DNA of 59,423 nt from an uncultured Clostridia bacterium (GCA_944381455.1 CALWLF010000115.1:1-59423); one strand, 5' to 3'; shown: positions 31,931-41,334, numbered from the stretch's first letter. Numbers and translations are program-made. The notes: generated by a model from the letters alone, not told the origin.

Positions 31931-33919
31931 TTATCTCGTTTCTGCCATTTCTTCCAAGGTGGATTCTGCCTGTTTTCTGTTGTCTTCCACACGGACTTCT
32001 CCATCTGATATGCTGCCTGTCACCAACACTCCATCCAACATGACTCCCGTTGGCGTCTCGTTTTCTTTTCCCGGTTCACCCAGCATCACATCTTTCTCAT
32101 TGCCGCTAAAACGACAGTCTCTGATGGTCACTCCATCCAGCGTGGCCGGCCGGCTGCTGTAACTTCCGTCATCTCTGGCTTTCACCAGCAGTGCACCGCC
32201 CTGGTTCATCCCATTTCTTTCAAAACCACAGTCGAAGAATTGAATGCTGCTGTAATCTCCATACTTCAAGTTGATGTCAATCCCTGCCAGGAAATTTTTT
32301 GCATATTCCGGCAAGCCGCTGGCCTCCTCTGCTCCGTTTTGGATAAACAAACAGCTTTCAAACCGAGAATCGGTCAGATTTTCCGCATACAGCCCCTTTG
32401 TCACACAGTCTTTGATTTCCACCGTCAAAAACTCTAACGAAGTCGTTGCCATTTTCTCTGCGCTGCTGTCCAGTCCAAAATACAGCCCAAAATTAAATCC
32501 AATAATCTTGCTGTTTTCCATCGTCAGATGCACATTTTTATTTTGATTATAGGTACCAATACCCATCCAGGCCGTGCCCGTTTCCGCACCATCGGCGCCT
32601 TCGCCTGTCAGCGTCAAATCAGTAATTTTCACATTCGCATCATCCATAATATAAAATCCGGCTGCGTTGGTGGTGATGCTTTTTCCATTGCCGTCAATGG
32701 TCACATCTTTCGTAATGACAAAAGCGCTGTTGTTGCTCGGCGCATCCACCATCACCGTCAAATCATCCAGTAATGTAATCTCTGCCCCTGCGTCAGCTTC
32801 TTCCAACACAGTTTCCAAGCTTTCTGCATCTGCCACCGCATATCTGTTTCCTGTGGCGTCTTTGCTGTAAATAAACTTGCTGCCATCAGCGCTGACAAAG
32901 GCATCTGCTTTCCATGCTTGTCCGCCAACTTCCACTACGGCTGCTGCTGCTCCATCTTCCACAATGGCATATTCTTCCAACTGAGAAGCATCATCTAGCA
33001 CCAGCTTCGATGCAGCATCCACCTTAGAAGTTACGTCAATGCTCTGTTTCCAGCCGCTGCCGCTAATCGAAAGGCCAGCTGCCTCCAAAATAGAGCCGTT
33101 GACTGTGATGCCGGAGCCTTTGCTGTCCAAAATCTCCACTTGTTCCATCTTGCAGACGCCTGCTTGGTTATCATAAATATTCACGCCATAAGCATTTCCG
33201 CCGCAGTCCAATCGTACATCGCTCAGTGTCACATCGGCGCCGTTTCCAATGCCGATCAAGTGTTTATCTTCGTTGGAGGTGCCTGTCCAGTTTTCCGTAA
33301 AAATGGTATGTCCTTTTCCATAAAGCACAAAATCCTCGTAGACATTCAGCCTTGTACTCAGCGCAATGTCAGATCCCAGCACCACTTCGCCGCCTTTGGC
33401 CGCTGCATCAATCAATTCCTGTGCCGTTGTCACCACCGCGCAGTCGTCTGAAATTCCTTTTGTATACCGAATCACTGGTGTCGTCCATCTGGTGGTATAA
33501 TTGTCGCCAAAAGTTTTGGAATTAAAGATAACATCCCGTGGTGCCGTCATGGTTTCCGATAATGTATAACTTTGCACCAGCACCCCGTCAATATATTGGG
33601 TTAATGTGCCTTCGTGAAACTGCATTTTCAATGCATGGGTCCCCAAAGAAGCATCCAAACCGTCCACATTCACCCATTGTCCTTCTTTCGTATAAATCTG
33701 GAAAACAGGTTCTTTCACCGGCTCTGTGGTGTCATCTTCTCCCGATGTTTCTCCCAAACTATACTTGTATTGTAAAATGGAGTAATTATCAATTTCACCT
33801 GCGGCATCCGTTACCGTTACCCAAATGGACGAACGAATCCCTGCCCCATTTTGCAGTTCTTTCGTAACATCAATGGCTGTTTCCACTGTCCAATCTGCCG
33901 TGCATTCCGCACCTGTCAA
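31931..33919 (-). pseudogene. C-terminal part of the SLH surface protein, out of frame with its N-terminal part
   Basis: A ~660-codon frame without a credible start (TTG 33919, no ribosome site) that continues the protein of the next entry in the -1 frame. It begins within a concanavalin/LamG-like domain (ECTADWTVETAIDVTKE, GTHALKMQFHEGTLTQYIDG). Right-handed beta-helix repeats follow (AKGGEVVLGSDIALSTRLN, ITVNGSILEAAGLSISGSG, SLEFLTVEIKDCVTKGLYAE) and the C-terminus is acidic (EEMAETR). This is the passenger or adhesin half of a large wall protein. It is either translated only by frameshifting, or silent. Confidence 0.8.
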
Positions 33920-35670
33920 AGCTTTTTCCCTTGCCAGTCATACCAGCTGTTATCATTTTGTTTTTCCGATGTGGTGTTTAAAATCCAGCCGCCTTCCACA
34001 ACCCAGTTTTCCGGCTCCGTTCGATCCTTGGTCCATTCCACCGTTTCGTCCAGTGTCGTTTTTTCGCCCCAAATGGCTTTCAGTGTCATGTCGCCTGTCA
34101 CAGGCAATCCAAATTGATATGGTGCTCCTTCATAAAACCACCCGTAAAAGGCCACGCCATCTTTTGCCGGTTCTTGTGGTATGGACACTGTGCCGTTTTC
34201 TTTCACCTGCTGGCTGGCCACTTCGCTGCCGCCATCTGTGTCAAACGTTATGGTATACTTCGTTTTAGCATCCTCATCATCTTCGTCATCGGAAGAGCCG
34301 CTGCCGCCAGAGGAACTGCCGCCGCCGGAGGAACTGCCGCCGCCGGAGGAACTGCTGCCGCCGGAGGAACTGCTGCCCGTCTCCACATCTACCGTTTTTC
34401 CGCCTTCCACCTCATCGCCATTGATGGTGGTGCCTGCGGCATTTTCCTCCACTGTCACCGTTCCGCTTTCCAATTCCACCTTGGCATCGTTGCCGCTGAT
34501 TCCCACTTGGTCTACAGCACCGCTGATGGAAGCGCCGTTTCCAGCCACAGCAGCCTGTTCCACATTGCCTTTGGCCACCACAGTTGTTTCATTGCCAATC
34601 AAGTCCAAATTCTGTACCGTAGCATCTTCCAAAACAGTGGCGCTGGCCAAATCTGCTGTCAAAGTGATGGATGGGAAGGATCCATTTTGAAACACCACCG
34701 GCACCCCGGCAGCCACATCTGTCTTTTGAATGGTTCCTTCCAATACCACATCTTCCCCGCCATCAGTCACAGTCACCTGCCCAATGGAAGAGCCGTCTTC
34801 TGCTGCCAGGCGTACATTGCCATTGACTTTTGCCACAATCACTTCCTTGGCCTCAGAATTTCCTGTCAGCTTCACTGTGTTAACACCGCCGCCGCGAACC
34901 AGGATGCGTCCAGCCACCTTCACATCATCCAGCGTTACATCACCGTCGCCAACGCCGTCCCCCACAATCAAATCGCCTTCCACCGTCACGCCTTGCAGTC
35001 TCACATCTGGTGCGCTGATCATCACCGTTCCGGCATTGACCGCATCATAGGTACCGCTTTCGTTGATGTATTGTTTTAAAATCTGATCCATCACCACAGC
35101 AAAATCAGCTCTGGTGATGGTTTCTCCGCCATACAAATATCCATCGTTGCCGTGAATATAGCCGGCCTCAACCATGGCGGCAACTTCTCCCCTGGCCCAT
35201 GATGGAATGTCTGCCCCATCAATAAAGCTGTCTAATACATGTTCGTCTCCCATTGGCAGCACCAGCAGCCTGGCCAGCACGGCAAAAGCTTCCTGTCTGG
35301 TGATTGGCTGATCCGGTTTCATGGCGCCATCGCTGCCATAAAATGCTTTGCGGTATACAGCCATCGCCAATTCCTGTTCATACCAAGCGCCTTCTTCCAC
35401 ATCAGAAAATGCGGTCAAATCAGCTTTTTCGCCATCTCCAAAAGCGCGCACCAAAATGGCCGCCATTTGGGCCCTTGTCAATTTCTCTTTTGGCATTAAC
35501 TGTCCGTCCACACCATAGAGCAGCCCGTTTTCCAATGCAGCTTCCAGTGCCTGTGTAGAATAGTCCATAGGCATGTCAGCAAAAGCGGCCATTGCTGCAG
35601 ATGGCATGGCCGATGAAATCATAGTTGCTGCCAAAACCATTGGTAATACACGTTTTACATTCCGTTTCAT
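33916..35670 (-). CDS. S-layer-homology surface protein, N-terminal part (frame broken at 33923-33927)
   Basis: A 584-residue exported protein. Start ATG 35670 (MKRNVKRVLPMVLAATM) with AGGAGG upstream and a signal peptide to about residue 28. Three SLH domains (~30-80, 93-145, 155-210; for example LTRAQMAAILVRAF, ITRQEAFAVLARLL) bind secondary wall polymer. Then come a beta-helix region (~215-430), a Ser/Gly spacer coded by four tandem 18-bp repeats, and an InlB/Flg_new-type repeat (YTITFDTDGGSEVASQQV, GVAFYGWFYEG). The frame ends in mid-domain at DWQGKKL followed by TGA. Adding one A to the A5 run restores QGKKALTGAEC into the downstream frame, so one ~1245-residue protein is the likely ancestral product. 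Confidence 0.88.
   Translation of the reverse strand: MKRNVKRVLPMVLAATMISSAMPSAAMAAFADMPMDYSTQALEAALENGLLYGVDGQLMPKEKLTRAQMAAILVRAFGDGEKADLTAFSDVEEGAWYEQELAMAVYRKAFYGSDGAMKPDQPITRQEAFAVLARLLVLPMGDEHVLDSFIDGADIPSWARGEVAAMVEAGYIHGNDGYLYGGETITRADFAVVMDQILKQYINESGTYDAVNAGTVMISAPDVRLQGVTVEGDLIVGDGVGDGDVTLDDVKVAGRILVRGGGVNTVKLTGNSEAKEVIVAKVNGNVRLAAEDGSSIGQVTVTDGGEDVVLEGTIQKTDVAAGVPVVFQNGSFPSITLTADLASATVLEDATVQNLDLIGNETTVVAKGNVEQAAVAGNGASISGAVDQVGISGNDAKVELESGTVTVEENAAGTTINGDEVEGGKTVDVETGSSSSGGSSSSGGGSSSGGGSSSGGSGSSDDEDDEDAKTKYTITFDTDGGSEVASQQVKENGTVSIPQEPAKDGVAFYGWFYEGAPYQFGLPVTGDMTLKAIWGEKTTLDETVEWTKDRTEPENWVVEGGWILNTTSEKQNDNSWYDWQGKKL
34303..34374 (-). repeat. four tandem 18-bp repeats coding a Ser/Gly spacer
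   Basis: Four head-to-tail copies of GCCGCCGGAGGAACTGCC (plus strand; single-base variants) code GSSSGG-like hexapeptides between the beta-helix and the acidic DDEDDED segment. The unit is in frame, so gain or loss of copies would change only spacer length. Confidence 0.9.
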
Positions 35671-35764
35671 CGTTTCCTCCTTCGGTTGAGCTTCCCACCG
35701 CTCTTCCCATTTGATTTTGAAAATACCACAAAATTCAACATTTTTTCTTTTTTGTCCGTTTGCT

Positions 35765-35793
35765 ATTATAGTGATTTTGTTGCAAAAAATCAA
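35765..35793 (-). promoter_or_regulatory. promoter of the SLH surface protein
   Basis: Minus strand: -35 TTGATT (35788-35793), 17 bp, -10 TATAAT (35765-35770), with a ~90-nt leader. Confidence 0.7.
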
Positions 35794-35888
35794 TGAAAAT
35801 GCAATAGAAATCTTTTCCATTCATTTTTTCTCTATTTTCAACGCATATTCTTTTGCTGTAATTTTTTTTCTTTGCTAAAATGACAAAA

Positions 35889-35923
35889 GAAAAAAACATC
35901 CGTCAGCCAGCGGCCAACGGATG
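35889..35923 (-). terminator. terminator of the gdpP-rplI-dnaB operon
   Basis: Stem CATCCGT (35897-35903) / ACGGATG (35917-35923), extendable with TGGCC/GGC pairing in the loop, followed on the minus strand by T6. It lies 5 bp after the dnaB stop. Confidence 0.75.
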
Positions 35924-35927
35924 CTCC

Positions 35928-37262
35928 TTAAAACGCTTTTAGTAAATTTGCAAACTTCGTATATTGACCAAGCCATGCCAGACTGACTGTCCCCGTCGGG
36001 CCGTTTCTCTGCTTGGCAATGATCAGCTCTGCCTGATTTTTTGCTTCCGTATCGGGGAAATAATACTCATCCCGATATAAAAATGCCACCACATCGGCGT
36101 CCTGTTCAATGGCCCCCGACTCTCTTAAGTCGCTGAGCATCGGCCGGTGGTCCGATCTTGTTTCACAGGCACGGCTTAGCTGGCTTAAAGCTATCACCGG
36201 CGCCTCCATTTCTCTGGCCAGTGCCTTCAAAGCCCTGGAAATATTGGAAATTTCCTGCTGCCTGCTGTCCGATTTTCCATCGCCGCTCATCAGCTGCAAA
36301 TAGTCAATGAGAATCAGCCCCAGCCCTTTTTCCAGCTTCAGCCTGCGGCAGATGCTGCGAATGTCCATGGGCGAAATACCAGGCGTATCATTGATATAAA
36401 TCTCCGACTGTGTCAGCGGCCCAATGGCTTGAATCAGCTTCACCCAGTCTTCCTCTTCCAGCTCGCCCGTTCTCATTTTCTGGGCGTCAATCATGGCCTC
36501 GGAACAAAGCATACGGTTCACCAGCTGTTCTTTGCTCATTTCCAGAGAAAAAATGGCCACAGGCACGTGATGCCGGATGGCGGCATTTTGCGCAATGTTT
36601 AACGCAAAGGCCGTTTTCCCCATGGAGGGACGGGCTGCAATCAAAATCAGGTCCGATTTTTGCAGTCCTGCCGTTTTTGCATCAAAATCAGAAAACCCGG
36701 TGGGCACACCTGTCAGTTTCCCCTTGTTTTTAAAAATATCTTCAATGCGGTCAAAGGCCGAAACGGCAATGTCTTTCACATGGGTGACGTTGCCGCCGGC
36801 CCGGTTTCCCATGATATCAAAAATGCCTTTTTCCGCCTGGTCAATGATATCGTTTAAGGGCTGCTGTCCTTCGTAGCACTGCTTGGAAATATCTTGGCTG
36901 GTTTGAATCAGCCGCCGCAGCACAGCCTTTTGCTCCACAATTTCTGCATATTGCTTGACATGCACCGAGCTGCCGGCCGCCGCCGAAACTTGGGCCAGAT
37001 AGGCCAGCCCGCCCACCTGTTCAAAGACGCCTTTTTCTTCCAGCCGGTTTTTGATGGTAATCAGGTCAATGGGTTTTCCGCTGTTGAATAAATCCACAGC
37101 CGCTTCAAAAATCAGCTGATTGTCCCGGCGGTAGAAATCTTCGCTATTGACAATTTCCACCACCACCGCCACCGCATCCTTGTCCATAAACATGGCGCTT
37201 AATACGGCCTGCTCTGCCTCGGCGTCATGGGGCATGGTTTTCCATAAGCCGTTTTCCTCCAT
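35928..37262 (-). CDS. dnaB: Replicative DNA helicase DnaB
   Basis: A 444-residue hexameric replicative helicase. The N-terminal primase-interacting domain (HDAEAEQAVLSAMFMDKDAV) is followed by the RecA-like motor with Walker A ARPSMGKTAFALN, the Walker B region GLILIDYLQLM, motif H4 (SRQQEISNISRALKALARE) and the arginine-finger region (KQRNGPTGTVSLAW). It is the last gene of gdpP-rplI-dnaB, the conserved Firmicute order. No intein or insertion is present. Confidence 0.98.
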   Translation of the reverse strand: MEENGLWKTMPHDAEAEQAVLSAMFMDKDAVAVVVEIVNSEDFYRRDNQLIFEAAVDLFNSGKPIDLITIKNRLEEKGVFEQVGGLAYLAQVSAAAGSSVHVKQYAEIVEQKAVLRRLIQTSQDISKQCYEGQQPLNDIIDQAEKGIFDIMGNRAGGNVTHVKDIAVSAFDRIEDIFKNKGKLTGVPTGFSDFDAKTAGLQKSDLILIAARPSMGKTAFALNIAQNAAIRHHVPVAIFSLEMSKEQLVNRMLCSEAMIDAQKMRTGELEEEDWVKLIQAIGPLTQSEIYINDTPGISPMDIRSICRRLKLEKGLGLILIDYLQLMSGDGKSDSRQQEISNISRALKALAREMEAPVIALSQLSRACETRSDHRPMLSDLRESGAIEQDADVVAFLYRDEYYFPDTEAKNQAELIIAKQRNGPTGTVSLAWLGQYTKFANLLKAF

Positions 37263-37286
37263 TGCCTTTTCCTCCTGTCCTTTGGC

Positions 37287-37733
37287 TTAGCTTTCCGCAA
37301 TCACCACTTTCAGCTCCGCCGTCACCTGTGGGTGCAGCTTCACTGCCACTGTTTTTTCGCCCACCATTTTGATCTGGTCATCCAAAACAATTTTCTTCTT
37401 ATCCACTTTCAATCCTGTTTGTTCTTCCAGCGCTGCTGCAATTTCCTTGTTGGTCACAGAGCCAAATAACTTGCCATTATCGCCTGTCTTTACAGCCACC
37501 TTCACCGTTTTTTGTTCCAGCGCTTCTTTCAGCTCTTTGGCCGCCTGCAATTCTTCTGCTTTGCGTTTTTCTTCCGATTGTTTTTTCAGTTTTAAGTCAT
37601 TCATGTTGGAATTGGTGGCTTCCACGCCCAGTTTTCTTGGAATGATAAAGTTTTTTGCATATCCTTCGCTGACGTTTACCATTTCCCCTTTTTTCCCAAC
37701 ACTTTTTACATCTTGTAATAAAATCACTTTCAT
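37287..37733 (-). CDS. rplI: 50S ribosomal protein L9
   Basis: A 148-residue L9. The N-terminal rRNA-binding domain (MKVILLQDVKSVGKKGEMVN, then VSEGYAKNFIIPRKLG) is joined by the long connecting helix to the C-terminal domain (LFGSVTNKEIAAALEEQTG). Length and motifs are canonical. It lies 3 bp after gdpP and 24 bp before dnaB. Confidence 0.98.
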   Translation of the reverse strand: MKVILLQDVKSVGKKGEMVNVSEGYAKNFIIPRKLGVEATNSNMNDLKLKKQSEEKRKAEELQAAKELKEALEQKTVKVAVKTGDNGKLFGSVTNKEIAAALEEQTGLKVDKKKIVLDDQIKMVGEKTVAVKLHPQVTAELKVVIAES

Positions 37734-37736
37734 GTG

Positions 37737-39695
37737 TTATGCCTCCTCAAAATATTCATCTACGGCTTTTTTCACCGCTGCAATCACTTCCGGCACCGAA
37801 AGGGCCGTAAACTGCGCCCCGGCCATGGTCCTGTGGCCGCCGCCGCCTGCTTTTTCCATTAACATCTGCACATTGATATCGCCATAGCTTCGGGCCGATA
37901 CATAAGTTTTTTCGCCCACAGTGCAAAGCACAATGGCTGCCTCCACATCCAGTACATTTAAAAGCTCATCGGCTGCCTGGGCTGCAATCACCGTCGCCCG
38001 GCTGCTGGTGTCAGGGCAGACAGAAATCACAACGCCGTCCCGGTACAGCACAGCACGGCTGATGGTCGTTGCCCGCATTTTCAGCTCATTTAATTCACTG
38101 CGGAACAGCTGCTGCACCCTCGTAGCATCGGCATTGTTCCGCCGCAAATAGGCTGCCGCCTCAAAAGTCACAGCTCCCGTCTTCACAGAAAACCGCTTTG
38201 TATCCAGCATCATGCCGCTCAACAGCCCGTCTGCCTCCATGGGACGTAAATTCACCTTATCGTCTAAATTGCGAATAATTTCCGTCACCAGTTCACAAGT
38301 GGAAGAGGCATATGGCTCATGGTAGGTCAACACAGCATTTTGGATATAGTCAGCGCTTTTTCTGTGATGGTCAATGACAAACACCTTTTCCGCTTCTTCC
38401 AGCACTTCCCTGGCGTCCACCAAGGCATTGACAAATGTGTCCGTCACAATCAGCAGCGAATTGGCAGTAATTTTTTCCAACGCCTGGCTTTCCTCCAAAA
38501 AAATCCCGGCATAGGTCTTGTCTTCTGAAACCACCCGGTAGAGATTTTCTATCCCTGCCGAAACTTCCGTCAGCACAATCCACGCCTGTTTGTCCAAGTC
38601 CGTAGCAATGCGGTAAAGCCCCAGCGCAGAGCCAAAGGCATCCATGTCCGGGTTTTTATGCCCCATGATAAACACTTCGTCTGCCCCCCGAATCAGCCCT
38701 TCCAGCGCATCGGCCTTCACTCTTGCCCGGATTTTCGTATTGTGGGACAGTTCGCTGCTTTTTCCGCCAAAGAAATGATATTTGTCTTTTTCTTTGACAA
38801 TAGCCTGATCGCCGCCTCTGCCCAGCGCCAGATCAATGGCTGCCTTGCCAAGCTTTGTCGCTTCGTCTAAGTTTTCATCGCTGACGCCAAGGCCAATGCT
38901 CACCGTCACCGGAATGTGGTTGCCTGCTTTTGTGTTTTTAATATCGTTTAATATCTCAAACTTCTTTCGCATGGCCTCCTGCAGCGCCTTGTGGGAGAGC
39001 ACCAATAAATAGCGCCCCCGTTCAAACCGCTTGATGATGCCGCCCATATCGGCCACATATACATTGAGCTTGCGCTCCAACAGCGCCGTCAAAATAGAAA
39101 TTTGGCTGTCATCCAGCCCCTCTGCCACTTCGTCATAATTGTCGATATATAAGTAACCGCAGACAGACTGTTCTTCTTGCAGCTGCCGTTTCAAATCCTC
39201 TTTTTCCTCTGCCCCTGTTAAGGACAGATAATACACATAGGCGCCGTCTCTGCGCTGAAACGCCTTGCTGCAAAAGCCATCAAACAACCGGCCGTCAATG
39301 CAAAGCTCCTGCTTCCTTTTTTGAAAGTCAAAATCGGGGAAAAAATCCCAAATCCGTTTCTCTTTCCCGTCGGTGCGCAGAATTTGCGCCATATCCTCGT
39401 TGATGCCCAGGATGGTCCCGTCTTCTTCCGCAGCAAGAAACGGCAATGGAAAATCGGAAGAATAGTTTAACACCAGCTCTTCTTCTGTCTGGTTCATATC
39501 CTCCCAGTCTTCTTCCCAATCCTCCTCCATCTGCTCTGCCCCAAAATAGAGCACAATGTATCCAATCAGCACCGAAAGCAGCGCCGTCAAAAGCATCCAT
39601 AGCGCAATCCATGGCGTCAGCCAAATGGAAATTGCCGCCAATACCGCCAGAAAAACACCAACGATACTCAGCAAAATTTTTTTCTTTCCGTTCAT
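37737..39695 (-). CDS. gdpP: Cyclic-di-AMP phosphodiesterase GdpP
   Basis: A 652-residue membrane enzyme that hydrolyses c-di-AMP and so affects K+ and wall homeostasis. Two membrane helices lie at ~8-27 and ~30-52, then an acidic linker, a PAS domain (~80-160), a degenerate GGDEF domain (~175-300; catalytic GGDEF lost), and the DHH/DHHA1 phosphodiesterase with metal motifs GHKNPDMDAFGS (345-356), VTDT (Asp419) and IDHHRKS (441-447). The C-terminus has GGGHRTMAGAQF of DHHA1. All DHH metal ligands look intact. Confidence 0.97.
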   Translation of the reverse strand: MNGKKKILLSIVGVFLAVLAAISIWLTPWIALWMLLTALLSVLIGYIVLYFGAEQMEEDWEEDWEDMNQTEEELVLNYSSDFPLPFLAAEEDGTILGINEDMAQILRTDGKEKRIWDFFPDFDFQKRKQELCIDGRLFDGFCSKAFQRRDGAYVYYLSLTGAEEKEDLKRQLQEEQSVCGYLYIDNYDEVAEGLDDSQISILTALLERKLNVYVADMGGIIKRFERGRYLLVLSHKALQEAMRKKFEILNDIKNTKAGNHIPVTVSIGLGVSDENLDEATKLGKAAIDLALGRGGDQAIVKEKDKYHFFGGKSSELSHNTKIRARVKADALEGLIRGADEVFIMGHKNPDMDAFGSALGLYRIATDLDKQAWIVLTEVSAGIENLYRVVSEDKTYAGIFLEESQALEKITANSLLIVTDTFVNALVDAREVLEEAEKVFVIDHHRKSADYIQNAVLTYHEPYASSTCELVTEIIRNLDDKVNLRPMEADGLLSGMMLDTKRFSVKTGAVTFEAAAYLRRNNADATRVQQLFRSELNELKMRATTISRAVLYRDGVVISVCPDTSSRATVIAAQAADELLNVLDVEAAIVLCTVGEKTYVSARSYGDINVQMLMEKAGGGGHRTMAGAQFTALSVPEVIAAVKKAVDEYFEEA

Positions 39696-39715
39696 GTTGC
39701 CATCCCCTATTGTGC

Positions 39716-40543
39716 TTAAAGCCGCAGCGTATAATATGTGCCAAAATAGCGGAAGAAATGGGTTTTTCTCTCCATCATCTTCAAAGCATCCCGCATATCG
39801 GCAGCGTTTTCGCTTTCCATATCAATAAAGAACACATACTTGCCCAAATGGTCTTTGCGTGGTCTGGACTCAATTTTCGACATATTAAGTCCCCAAATGG
39901 CAATGATGTCCAAAATTCGGTATAATTCTCCCGGCTTATTGTCTGTTCCAAAGGCCAGGCTTGTTTTCCCTTCATATTCCGGCAGAATGCTTCCTTTTTT
40001 TGCCACCACCAAAAACCTGGTTTCATTGTCATTTTCGTCCTGCAAATCTTCTTCCAACACTTCCAGTCCGTACAGCTGTGCCGCTTCTTTGGTGCAAATG
40101 GCGCCCCAGAAAGGTTCTGCTTCTGCCACATGTTTGGCTGCCGCAGAAGTGGAGCCAAAGGGCAGCGCTTCAATGCCGCCATAGCGCTCTTCCAAATGCT
40201 TATGACACTGGGCCAACGCCTGGGGATGGGAAATAATTCTGGTCAGCTGTTCTTTTTTTACACCAGGCCGCACTGCCAAAAAATGGCGGATAGGCAGCAC
40301 CATGTCTGCCGCAATGGAAATATCCACATCAAAAATCAGTGCGTCAATGGTAAAAGTCACTGTGCCTTCCGTGGAATTTTCAAAGGGCACAATGCCTCGG
40401 TCCACTTCGCCTTGCTCCACTGCATGCAGTACATCCAAAATGGTTCTGTATGCCGTCAAGTCCTCGCTTCCCACATATCTCCCATATTTTTTGGCCGCCT
40501 GAAACGTAAAGGTTCCCGCCGGACCAAAATACCCAATTTTCAT
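39716..40543 (-). CDS. pheA: Prephenate dehydratase
   Basis: A 275-residue enzyme converting prephenate to phenylpyruvate for Phe synthesis. Start ATG 40543 (MKIGYFGPAGTFTFQAAKKY) after AGGGG. The catalytic domain includes GIVPFENSTEGTV and IISHPQALAQCHKHLEE, and TRFLVVAKKG carries the conserved Thr-Arg-Phe. The ACT domain begins at ~195 (KTSLAFGTDNKPGELYRILD) with the Phe-binding ESRP motif (SKIESRPRKDHLGKYVFFID), so feedback inhibition by Phe is expected. Two promoters and an internal terminator lie upstream (see 40589-40803). Confidence 0.96.
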   Translation of the reverse strand: MKIGYFGPAGTFTFQAAKKYGRYVGSEDLTAYRTILDVLHAVEQGEVDRGIVPFENSTEGTVTFTIDALIFDVDISIAADMVLPIRHFLAVRPGVKKEQLTRIISHPQALAQCHKHLEERYGGIEALPFGSTSAAAKHVAEAEPFWGAICTKEAAQLYGLEVLEEDLQDENDNETRFLVVAKKGSILPEYEGKTSLAFGTDNKPGELYRILDIIAIWGLNMSKIESRPRKDHLGKYVFFIDMESENAADMRDALKMMERKTHFFRYFGTYYTLRL

Positions 40544-40588
40544 GCTCAAAGGCCCCTCTCATTTCCAAAAATGTGTTTCTGGCATATT

Positions 40589-40617
40589 ATTTTACCATAT
40601 TCTCAAGCCGTTGTAAA
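40589..40617 (-). promoter_or_regulatory. proximal promoter of pheA (P2)
   Basis: Minus strand: -35 TTTACA (40612-40617), 17 bp, -10 TAAAAT (40589-40594), downstream of the leader terminator, allowing expression that bypasses it. Confidence 0.6.
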
Positions 40618-40628
40618 ATATTTTGGAA

Positions 40629-40667
40629 CAAAAAAAAGCCTTCAGCAACCCGCACTGGCTGAAGGCT
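40629..40667 (-). terminator. leader terminator upstream of pheA (possible attenuator)
   Basis: Stem AAGCCTTCAGC / GCTGAAGGCTT with an 11-nt loop, then T8 on the minus strand. It lies between the distal promoter P1 and pheA, so transcripts from P1 stop here unless antitermination occurs. Confidence 0.75.
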
Positions 40668-40774
40668 TGGAAAGCGAAACATCATTCTACCAAAAACGCG
40701 TTTCTCCTTCGGTTTCCACAAACCAAAAAAACCAAAACCCCTTTTCGACTGAATATCGTTTCTCTTTCTCTTTC

Positions 40775-40803
40775 ACTTTACTCCATCTTCCTTTTTCTGT
40801 CAA
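40775..40803 (-). promoter_or_regulatory. distal promoter of the pheA leader (P1)
   Basis: Minus strand: -35 TTGACA (40798-40803), 17 bp, -10 TAAAGT (40775-40780). About 110 nt separate it from the leader terminator. The reading frame in between contains GFWFFWFVETEGETRFW then stop (about 40770-40690), rich in Phe and Trp, but no convincing start codon was found for it. Confidence 0.6.
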
Positions 40804-40877
40804 CCATTCCCACAAAAAAGCAGAAAACAGAGCTGATTTGACTCTTTTTTGATCAAACTCTATGTAACATGGAGCTT

Positions 40878-41315
40878 TTAATCAAACAGCTGATCCAAAT
40901 CTGCCTGATTCAACAGCTTCACGCCGTTTTTGGAAAGCACATCAATGGCTTTTTCATTGTCCTGCACCCGAAAGACCATATAGGCCCAATCTTTCTTTGG
41001 TGCCGTAAAAGCATAGAGATATTCCAAATTCACATCTCCTTGGCCCATGATGTTTAAAATCTTGCCCAAGCTGCCCGGTTCATCGGGAATGGCAACAGCC
41101 AGCACCGGCGTAATGGAAAACACATATCCTGCCTCGCGAATAACACAAGCCGCATTATAAGAGTCATTGACAATAATCCGCAGCACCCCAAAATCCGGCG
41201 TTTCTGCAATAGACATGGCCCGCATATCAATGTTGTTTTTGGAAAGGATGTCAGTAAATTCTGCCAGTTTCCCTGGCTTGTTTTCAATGAAAACAGAAAT
41301 TTGATTGATAGTCAT
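40878..41315 (-). CDS. Tandem ACT-domain amino-acid-binding protein
   Basis: A 145-residue protein made of two ACT domains (~4-68: QISVFIENKPGKLAEFTDIL; ~72-140: VLAVAIPDEPGSLGKILNIM). Start ATG 41315 with GGAGGAG six bases upstream. Stand-alone double-ACT proteins of this type are typically encoded beside phenylacetate-CoA ligase genes and are thought to sense aromatic or branched amino acids. It follows paaK by 19 bp, and pheA lies next downstream, so an aromatic-amino-acid role is likely. Confidence 0.92.
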   Translation of the reverse strand: MTINQISVFIENKPGKLAEFTDILSKNNIDMRAMSIAETPDFGVLRIIVNDSYNAACVIREAGYVFSITPVLAVAIPDEPGSLGKILNIMGQGDVNLEYLYAFTAPKKDWAYMVFRVQDNEKAIDVLSKNGVKLLNQADLDQLFD

Positions 41316-41334
41316 GGTGTTCTCCTCCTTCCAA

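Noticed and set aside
33916-33935. Programmed -1 frameshift in the SLH gene
   Set aside because: The run is only five A with G before it (G AAA AAG), not an X XXY YYZ heptamer, so I favour an indel or assembly error.
34303-34374. CRISPR-like short repeat cluster
   Set aside because: Contiguous tandem 18-mers without spacers inside a coding frame.
34114-35079. 321-codon plus-strand frame opposite the SLH gene
   Set aside because: Antisense to a gene with clear SLH domains; the repetitive Ala/Gly run is just the complement of the Ser/Gly spacer repeats.
40629-40803. T-box riboswitch upstream of pheA
   Set aside because: The conserved T-box sequence (GGGTGGNACCGCG type) is not found; the terminator and Phe/Trp-rich frame fit peptide-based attenuation better.
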